Assembly (NCBI GenBank): GCA_963706785.1
Contig: CAVPNJ010000004.1
Location: forward strand, 62,001-126,000
DNA from: Pollutimonas sp963706785
GTDB lineage: Bacteria > Pseudomonadota > Gammaproteobacteria > Burkholderiales > Burkholderiaceae_B
DNA length: 64,000 nucleotides
Reading direction: 5' to 3'
Positions within the stretch are counted from its first letter, which is position 1. Each line of letters opens with the position of its first letter. The notes under the pieces are model-generated. The model made no database searches and was not told the origin of the DNA. It saw nothing but the letters and a program-made list of their open reading frames with translations. Both the position numbers and the translations under genes were made by a program. Positions 58,174 to 64,000 of the stretch are shown in pieces.

Positions 58174-60273
58174 TTATATCGTTGCTTTGTCGCGTGTAAA
58201 ACGCATCAGGGCAAACACGTCGACAATCAGCGCTACGCTGCCATCGCCCAAAATTGTGGCTGCCGAAACGCCTGGAACTTTGCGATAGTTCGACTCAAGA
58301 TTTTTTACTACCACCTGATGCTGCCCGATAAGTTGGTCTACCATCAAGGCAAAACGGACGTCTTGAGCCTGCAGGACGACGGCAATCGCTTTCGTGATGT
58401 CGGTTTCGGCGTTATCGACCGCGAAAACGCTATGCAGGGCTACGATAGGCAGATATTCACCACGTACTTGAAGCACGTGCTCGGTTTCCGAAATTGCCCG
58501 TATCTGATCCGGCGCTGGCTGCATGGATTCGGTGACATGGCTAAGCGGCAAAATGAAGGTTTCTTCGCCCACACGTACCGACATGCCGTCGAGAATAGCC
58601 AGGGTCAGCGGCAGCACAATACGCGTTGTCGTGCCGCGCCCTGCGCGCGAGGAAAGCTGAATGTGGCCCCCCATGCCCTGAATATTGCGCCGTACGACGT
58701 CCATGCCGACCCCACGGCCCGAGATGTCGGTAACCTTTTCAGCGGTGGAAAAGCCAGGCGCAAAAATAAGCTGCCAAACTTCTTCGTCGGGCGTGTTCTC
58801 GCTTACCGCCATTCCCTGACTTATTGCCTTTTTCAGGATGCGTTCACGATTCAGGCCGGCCCCATCGTCGGACACTTCGATAACGATTTGTCCGCCGTGA
58901 TGTTGGGCGGACAACAACATATTGCCCTCGGGACTCTTGCCGGCTTCTATACGCTTTTCAGGCGTTTCAACACCGTGATCGATACTGTTTCGAACCAGGT
59001 GGGTAAGCGGATCGATAATGCGTTCAATTAGGCTCTTGTCGAGTTCAGTGGCCTGCCCTTGAGTGGTTAGCTTGATTTGCTTGCCCATTCTGGCTGCATT
59101 CTCGCGCACCACGCGGGGGAAACGGCTGAATACGTAGTCCATCGGCATCATGCGTATGGACATGACGGCTTCCTGCAGGTCGCGGGCATTGCGGTCAAGT
59201 TGCTCAATACCGTTTAGCAGTCGATCGTGCAACACTGGATCGAGGGTAGAAGCCGTTTGCACCAGCATTGCCTGGGTAATGACCAGTTCACCCACCAGGT
59301 TTATGATCTGGTCAACTTTCTCGACCCCAACCCGTATGGTGCTGTTGTTGGAAGCGCCACCAGATGCCGGTGCCTTGGTCTCGGCCTTGGCGACCGGTGC
59401 CGCGGCAGGCGTCGCCGGAGCGGCCGCCGCGGGCGCGCTTTCCGCCGGTACTGGGGTCGCAACTGGCGCAGCAACCGGGTCCGCTGCAGTCGCTGCTGGG
59501 GGAGACGCCGGAATCGAAGCTTCAGCGCTTACGCCAGCAGCCGCTGCAGGCAGAGCCTCGGCGGCAATATTCACCTGGTCCGCATTGACGATGAAGCAAC
59601 AAACAGCTTCCAGGTCGCTGACTGTTGCCGTTGTTTGCAACCATATGGACAGCGAGTTGCTGGTGCTTTCCTGATGAAGCACTTCACCCATCAGCGCCAT
59701 TTCTGCGGCCAGAGCTGCGGCGTCTTTACTGTCAAGCTTGCTGACCCGCACGTGCAAAGGCAAGTCGGACGACGCTGCCGCCGGAATAATCGGTGCGGCA
59801 GCGATAGGCGCCGCAACAGGAGCCGCCACTGGCGCTGGTGCCGGCGTGGGTGCAGCAGAAGGCAGTTCACCCTTTTGTTCGATCGCCAGCGCGCGCAACT
59901 GCGCACAAATGCGTTCGTAGGCAGTAGCGTCCGGTTCTTGTGAATTGCGATAAGCCGCTACTTGCTCTGTCAACACATCTTTGGTTTCCAAGAAAAGATC
60001 GATCATGTCCTTGCGCAAGGACATCTCGCCCCTGCGTATCAAATCCAGCAAGTTCTCAAGTAAATGGGTGGTGTCGGCGAGGTGTCCGAAACAGCCGAAC
60101 GTACCAGCCCCCCCCTTTATTGAATGGGCAGCCCGAAAAATCGCGTTAAGTTCATCAACATCGGGATTGGTGAGGTCCAGACCGAGCAGCAATCGCTCCA
60201 TGTCTGCCAACAGCTCATCGGCTTCATCGAAAAATGTCTCAAAAAATTGGCTCAGGTCGACGCCCGCACTCAT
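58174..60273 (-). CDS. cheA: Chemotaxis histidine kinase CheA
   Basis: A 699-residue kinase. The P1 domain has the phosphorylated His50 in RAAHSIKGGAGTFG. Two Ala/Pro-rich linkers (about 135-165 and 255-300) surround a P2-like region. P3 dimerisation is followed by P4, with the N box HLVRNSIDHGVETPEKR, G1 VSDDGAGLNRERI and G2 SGRGVGMDVVRRNI. The C-terminal CheW-like P5 ends with the cell-edge sequence FALMRFTRDKATI. Intact, unlike many genes to its left. It passes phosphate to CheY and CheB. Confidence 0.96.
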   Translation of the reverse strand: MSAGVDLSQFFETFFDEADELLADMERLLLGLDLTNPDVDELNAIFRAAHSIKGGAGTFGCFGHLADTTHLLENLLDLIRRGEMSLRKDMIDLFLETKDVLTEQVAAYRNSQEPDATAYERICAQLRALAIEQKGELPSAAPTPAPAPVAAPVAAPIAAAPIIPAAASSDLPLHVRVSKLDSKDAAALAAEMALMGEVLHQESTSNSLSIWLQTTATVSDLEAVCCFIVNADQVNIAAEALPAAAAGVSAEASIPASPPAATAADPVAAPVATPVPAESAPAAAAPATPAAAPVAKAETKAPASGGASNNSTIRVGVEKVDQIINLVGELVITQAMLVQTASTLDPVLHDRLLNGIEQLDRNARDLQEAVMSIRMMPMDYVFSRFPRVVRENAARMGKQIKLTTQGQATELDKSLIERIIDPLTHLVRNSIDHGVETPEKRIEAGKSPEGNMLLSAQHHGGQIVIEVSDDGAGLNRERILKKAISQGMAVSENTPDEEVWQLIFAPGFSTAEKVTDISGRGVGMDVVRRNIQGMGGHIQLSSRAGRGTTTRIVLPLTLAILDGMSVRVGEETFILPLSHVTESMQPAPDQIRAISETEHVLQVRGEYLPIVALHSVFAVDNAETDITKAIAVVLQAQDVRFALMVDQLIGQHQVVVKNLESNYRKVPGVSAATILGDGSVALIVDVFALMRFTRDKATI

Positions 60274-60422
60274 GATCGCTTCCTTTTACTGTAGAGCTGT
60301 GTCATCTGGATATGTGTTCCTGAACCTGATTCGTTGTTAATTGCGATGCAGCATCGGACCCACGCAATGCGCCATGCCTGCAGGAGCTGCTCGCCCGGGT
60401 ACGCCGACGTAATCCTGGGCGC

Positions 60423-61361
60423 CTATGGCCTTACTTGCGTAGGCGGAAAAGCCGGCACGCCAGGCAGAATGAGTTGCAACGCTGGCGCCGGTTCCATTAT
60501 GTCTTTCAGATCAAAAGCGGTCGTGCCGGACTCGTTCTGTTCGTTGATGCGGCGTTCTGCACGTTGATTCAATACGACGATACTGATACGGCGATTAACG
60601 GCAGCGTTGGGATTATCTTTAATAAGGCTGACCGATGACGAAAGGCCCAGAATGCGCTTGACCTTGGTCTCGGCCATGCCGCCTCCGACCAGTTCTTTAC
60701 GTGCGGCATTCGCGCGATCGGCGGAGAGCTCCCAGTTACTGTATTCGCGCTCACCAGTGGCATATTGAACGGCGTCGGTATGTCCTGACACGCTGAGGCT
60801 GTTCGGCATTTTGTTGAAAACAGGACCAAGTTCGCGCAAGATAGCGCGCATATAGGGCTGGACCTGGGCGCTGCCTGTGGTGAACATTGGACGGTTGTAC
60901 TTGTCGATGATCTGTATGCGCAGTCCATCGGGGGTCATATCCAAAAGCAACTGCGGCCGAAACTGACTTAGCACCGGGTCGGTCTCGATAAGCTTTTCCA
61001 GTTCGGCCTTAAGGTTTTCCAGTCGTTGAGCATCACGTAGATCGCCTTCGGTATGGACGTCGCCACGCGACGGGATCAGATTGACGTTGGGGATGATGCT
61101 GGGCGAGCCGCCGGGTATAACCGTAGAACCGCTATCGTTTTTTGGCCCCCCGGCGATCGCTTCCATCAAGGGCATGCGAAAGTACTCAGCAATTGCCTGA
61201 AGGTCTCGCTGTGGCACCAGCGACAGTAGCCACATGACCAGGAAAAAGGCCATCATGGCAGTCATGAAGTCGGCGTAAGCAATTTTCCAGCTGCCGCCAT
61301 GATGAGCTTCTTGGCGTCGACGCTTACGACGGATAACGATCCGCGGTTCGGATTTATTCAT
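60423..61361 (-). CDS. motB: Flagellar stator protein MotB
   Basis: A 312-residue stator subunit with one membrane helix. The proton-binding Asp31 lies in AYADFMTAMMAFFLVMWLL. The periplasmic OmpA-like peptidoglycan-binding domain has LSVSGHTDAVQYATGEREYSNWELSADRANAARKELV, then NPNAAVNRRISIVVL. Starts 11 bases after motA. The 149 bases to cheA hold no gene. Confidence 0.96.
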   Translation of the reverse strand: MNKSEPRIVIRRKRRRQEAHHGGSWKIAYADFMTAMMAFFLVMWLLSLVPQRDLQAIAEYFRMPLMEAIAGGPKNDSGSTVIPGGSPSIIPNVNLIPSRGDVHTEGDLRDAQRLENLKAELEKLIETDPVLSQFRPQLLLDMTPDGLRIQIIDKYNRPMFTTGSAQVQPYMRAILRELGPVFNKMPNSLSVSGHTDAVQYATGEREYSNWELSADRANAARKELVGGGMAETKVKRILGLSSSVSLIKDNPNAAVNRRISIVVLNQRAERRINEQNESGTTAFDLKDIMEPAPALQLILPGVPAFPPTQVRP

Positions 61362-61372
61362 AAAACGACTCG

Positions 61373-62245
61373 TTACGCCCTTTTACCCGCTGCACGGGTC
61401 TGGCGCACATGGTCTTCAAGTTCCATGAAGGATGGTCGCAAATACGAATACAGCACCTTGCGGCCAAATTCCACAGCAAGCTGCGGTGGATAACCATTCA
61501 TGCTGGCCAACAAAGTGACTTTGATGCATTCCAAAACCTTTTCCGAGGCGACCGAACGACGCTCAATACAAGCAGCCAGAGGCGCAACGAAGCCGTAAGC
61601 CAGGAAAATACCCAGAAAAGTTCCGACCATCGCTTTAGAAATGAGGTCGGCAAGAATAGCCGGCGGCTGGTCTACGGCAGCCAGCGCTTTGATCACCCCC
61701 AACACGGCCGCCACAATTCCGAATGCCGGCAGGGCATCAGCCACGGCCCGCAGGCCAATGGCGGGCACATTACTTTCATTGTGATGCGCTTCGATTTCCT
61801 GATCCATGAGCGCCTCGATCTCGAAGGGACTCATGTTGCCGCTGATCATCAGGCGCAGATAGTCCGTTATGAATTCCATCAGGTTGGCGTCGTTCAGGAT
61901 GCGCGGATACTCTGTAAAGATAGGGCTGGTCTGCGGATCTTCGATGTCGGCTTCAACCGACATAAGCCCATCGCGCCGCGCTTTATTCAGCAACACATAC
62001 ATCAGCGCCATGAGTTCCATGTATAGATCCTTGCTGTAAGGATTTTTTCTGAGAATCATGGGAAACGCTGAAAACAGCATTTTTACTGACTTGCCGCTGT
62101 TGGAAGCGATATACGCGCCAAGTGCTGTTCCGGCGATTAAAACGAACTCGAACGGCTGATACAAGGCGCCGAGATGTCCGCCCATGGCAATAAAGCTGCC
62201 AAAGACCGAGACAAAAACGATTACAAATCCAAGCAGAATAAACAC
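61373..62245 (-). CDS. motA: Flagellar stator protein MotA
   Basis: A 290-residue, four-helix membrane protein. Typical parts are GGHLGALYQPFEFVLIAGTALGAYIASN, the cytoplasmic loop with charged residues that contact FliG (RRDGLMSVEADIEDP), and ALPAFGIVAAVLGVIKALA with the conserved prolines. Start is GTG 62245, with AGGG upstream. Separated from flhC by a terminator, so motAB-che probably has its own promoter in the 62246-62350 gap. No sigma28 consensus is evident there. Confidence 0.95.
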   Translation of the reverse strand: MFILLGFVIVFVSVFGSFIAMGGHLGALYQPFEFVLIAGTALGAYIASNSGKSVKMLFSAFPMILRKNPYSKDLYMELMALMYVLLNKARRDGLMSVEADIEDPQTSPIFTEYPRILNDANLMEFITDYLRLMISGNMSPFEIEALMDQEIEAHHNESNVPAIGLRAVADALPAFGIVAAVLGVIKALAAVDQPPAILADLISKAMVGTFLGIFLAYGFVAPLAACIERRSVASEKVLECIKVTLLASMNGYPPQLAVEFGRKVLYSYLRPSFMELEDHVRQTRAAGKRA

Positions 62246-62348
62246 GGATACGCCCTAGTTAAACACATGTTGCATATGATCCGCTTCTTTAGGGCAGCTA
62301 AAAGCGCCTTTCAGAGGGGGTTTTTAAGCCTAAATCCCGGCTCTGGCA

Positions 62349-62382
62349 TAAAAAAGCCGCCGCGGAATGCACCGGCGGCGGT
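62349..62382 (-). terminator. Terminator after flhDC
   Basis: On the minus strand CCGCCGCCGG and CCGCGGCGG form a GC-rich stem around GTGCATT, followed by six T. It ends the flhDC transcript before motA. Confidence 0.8.
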
Positions 62383-62412
62383 ACGCTTCGGGAATTGAAG
62401 TGCCGTTCGTGC

Positions 62413-63081
62413 CTATCCGGGTATCGCTAACGGCGCACTTGAAGCCGCCCGACTGCGGGCCACAGAGGGCACCTTAGGCTTAAGGAGTTTGGAAGCGGGC
62501 TGGGCTGCACCAGACACTTTGGTCGCTGTCGACTTGCGATTTGCCGCGGCATGCGCGCGAGTTTTCCCGGCACGCGGTGGCGGCCGACAAATCGCGCATA
62601 TAAAACCTTTGTGCGGGTCGTGAGCATGGGCAACAAAGCCGCCCTTGCAACGCTCGCAATGAGACAGCTGCACCATATTGCTATCGAAGAAGCGGATCAG
62701 CATCCAGGCACGGGTAAAACTGAGCACGGGTTCGCCAGTGGGCTCGTCGGCGCGGCCGGCTGCCGATTGCTCGAGGTACAGGCGGTAAGCTTCCACCAAC
62801 GCGCGCGACTTTTTGGCTGGCGTGTGCGTGTCCATGTAGTGATAAACACTGTAAAACAGACTGGAATGTATATTCGGCAGCCAGGTCATAAACCAGTCCA
62901 CAGAGAATGGCAACATCCCCTTTGGCGGCGAACAACCCTTGACTTCGCGATAAAGGCGGGCGAGACGGTCGTAGCTGAGACCTGTTTCGGCTTGAAGCAC
63001 CTGCAGGCGCGCGCCCAGCGTGATCATTTCAGAAGCCAGAAATATTTCTTCGGCTTCCTTTGCGACACTTTTCGTTGCCAT
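62413..63081 (-). CDS. flhC: Flagellar master regulator subunit FlhC
   Basis: A 222-residue protein of the FlhD4C2 activator of class II genes. The N-terminal part matches FlhC (AEEIFLASEMITLGARLQVLQAETGLSYDRLARLYREVKGCSPPKGMLPFS). Zinc ligands are in CERCKGGF and ICAIC. The last 45 residues (about 178-222) form an Ala/Lys/Ser-rich tail beyond the enteric length (192). Preceded by flhD with 27 bases between. Confidence 0.95.
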   Translation of the reverse strand: MATKSVAKEAEEIFLASEMITLGARLQVLQAETGLSYDRLARLYREVKGCSPPKGMLPFSVDWFMTWLPNIHSSLFYSVYHYMDTHTPAKKSRALVEAYRLYLEQSAAGRADEPTGEPVLSFTRAWMLIRFFDSNMVQLSHCERCKGGFVAHAHDPHKGFICAICRPPPRAGKTRAHAAANRKSTATKVSGAAQPASKLLKPKVPSVARSRAASSAPLAIPG

Positions 63082-63108
63082 GATGTATATACTTATTGAA
63101 TCGTAGTG

Positions 63109-63432
63109 CTAAGCGGTTTGCGCAACACTGCGATGCGCCAGCAAAATGGTCGAATGCGCCTGTTGAAGAACACCGCCCAGCACATCTTGTGTCAGCGACG
63201 AGAGCAGGTCGTAGTCATTAAGACGAAACCCACAGATAAGGGAACTGGAACCTGCCAGCTTTACCAGTTGTGCCGGCGATAAACGAAGCACGATATCCGC
63301 CACATCGGTATCAAAACCAAGACGAAACATGCCTGCGGCATAGTTTTCACGCAACAAACGTTGAGCCAACATCAAGTAAGACAAATTGACTTCTTTGATG
63401 TCATTCAGTGATGAATTGTCGGTTACAGGCAT
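63109..63432 (-). CDS. flhD: Flagellar master regulator subunit FlhD
   Basis: A 107-residue activator subunit. The segment DIKEVNLSYLMLAQRLLRENYAAGMFRLG is the FlhD signature. I chose ATG 63432 (MPVTDNSS) because AAGGAAGG lies a few bases upstream. ATG 63456 would add eight residues without a ribosome site. Together with FlhC it should activate the flgB, flgA, fliE, fliF, fliL and flhB operons. Confidence 0.93.
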   Translation of the reverse strand: MPVTDNSSLNDIKEVNLSYLMLAQRLLRENYAAGMFRLGFDTDVADIVLRLSPAQLVKLAGSSSLICGFRLNDYDLLSSLTQDVLGGVLQQAHSTILLAHRSVAQTA

Positions 63433-63891
63433 TGTGGCCTTCCTTGTAGAATACATTTTTACATCAAGCTAGACGACTCGAACGGGTCTCGACGATATAT
63501 TCATAAGTAGCCATGCAAGCCGCTGCCGTTACAACATCAGTGTTGCGATGCAACTTACATAAAACAATGCAACTTCGCTTTTACTATGTCTTTTACGAAT
63601 AAACCGTAAAGAGATAGTATCAAAAATCCACATTAATTTACATGAGGTATATCACAGGTTACAAATTATAAACCGCTGGAAACCGATAAAAACACGTTAA
63701 ATTGTCATATAGATGTGATGTTGGCACGCAGGTACGAGAGCGGTAGATCACAGCAAGAGTGGCTCCAGCTGTAACTAACGGGCGCAAATTGCAACCGCCA
63801 AATGTCGTAAGCCAGAACCGGAATTTGGTGACTTGAAAATATAAACGATGCTATTGTTTATGTGCTGGTTTACAACAACAATGTAATCGCG
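63433..63891. other. Divergent regulatory region upstream of flhDC
   Basis: 459 bases without a gene, AT-richer than the surroundings. They contain ATGCAACTT twice (about 63548 and 63568), an ATAAAC/GTTTAT inverted repeat (63841-63861) and a possible CRP-type site. Large control regions are usual before flhDC. No promoter can be fixed with confidence. Confidence 0.45.
63642..63657 (-). promoter_or_regulatory. Possible CRP-like site upstream of flhDC
   Basis: On the minus strand TGTGA-TATACC-TCATG matches the CRP consensus TGTGA-N6-TCACA at 8 of 10 defined positions. It lies about 210 bases before flhD. In E. coli flhDC is CRP-activated. Here it is a weak inference. Confidence 0.25.
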
Positions 63892-64000
63892 ATGATATTT
63901 ACCACCTCCCTGCCCCGGCTAGTCATGTCCTCGATTGTAGCGGCGACGATATCGTTGCTGGCGGGATGTGCGGGTACACACAGTAGACACACGGTTCATG
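63892..64000 (+). CDS. Lipoprotein, N-terminal fragment (runs off the window)
   Basis: ATG 63892 opens a frame that continues to the window end (36 codons). The translation MIFTTSLPRLVMSSIVAATI with following SLLAGCAGTHSR has a basic start, a hydrophobic core and the lipobox LAGC at residues about 23-26. So it is the signal of an outer-membrane or periplasmic lipoprotein. The function cannot be judged from the fragment. Divergent from flhD. Confidence 0.6.
   Translation, partial: MIFTTSLPRLVMSSIVAATISLLAGCAGTHSRHTVH

Noticed and set aside
57466..59031. 521-codon plus-strand frame opposite cheW and cheA
   Set aside because: It is the complement of two intact, highly conserved genes. Its long His/Arg/Asn-rich translation is a codon-bias shadow.
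1..64000. tRNA, rRNA, CRISPR array, prophage or transposase genes
   Set aside because: Reading through the gaps showed no tRNA-like cloverleaf, no regularly spaced repeats and no transposase or phage frame.

Overview
The window is a betaproteobacterial chromosome segment of about 57% GC (estimated by eye). It is dominated by a nearly complete flagellar and chemotaxis locus. FlhDC as master regulators, the order flhDC-motAB-cheAW-mcp-cheRBYZ-flhBAF, the Bordetella-type FliA/FlgM regulation and a DctP-type TRAP transporter with a Tat signal all fit the Alcaligenaceae (Bordetella/Achromobacter/Pusillimonas side). The genus is inference only.

Layout. 0-2.5 kb: a cut-off ParB-like gene next to a cluster of DnaA-box sequences, small hypothetical genes and an HdeD-like membrane protein. 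2.5-6.5 kb: a TRAP transporter operon (dctPQM) with a good sigma70 promoter, an internal terminator and a final terminator. 6.6-10.1 kb: two chemoreceptors, Aer-like (+) and 4HB type (-). 10.4-16.0 kb: fliA (-), then flaG-fliD-fliS-fliT-fliK-like-flhX (+). 16.0-16.5 kb: a palindromic repeat element. 16.5-28.5 kb: fliE (-) divergent from fliFGHIJK-fliLMNOPQR (+). 28.6-32.4 kb: two chemoreceptors with a lipoprotein gene (-). 32.5-43.5 kb: flgBCDEFGHIJ and flgKL (-). 43.6-45.3 kb: flgA, flgM, flgN (+). 45.4-51.1 kb: flhF, flhA, flhB (-). 51.1-63.4 kb: a soluble chemoreceptor, cheZ, cheY, cheB, cheR, a chemoreceptor, cheW, cheA, motB, motA, flhC and flhD (-). 63.9 kb: the start of a divergent lipoprotein gene.

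How it fits together. FlhDC should switch on the basal-body, hook and export genes. FliA, held by FlgM until the hook is finished, should then drive late genes. Three sigma28-like promoters (TAAA-N15-CCG core) lie before flaG-fliD, flgKL and flgM. CheA/W/R/B/Y/Z link six chemoreceptors to the FliG/M/N switch. The flagellin gene fliC, flhG and cheD are not in the window.

Caution: at least 25 single-base indels break genes between about 24 and 53 kb, plus one at 8.03 kb. Removing them restores normal family lengths and conserved sequence, so most look like sequencing or assembly errors. Broken genes are given here as whole loci with the break positions stated.
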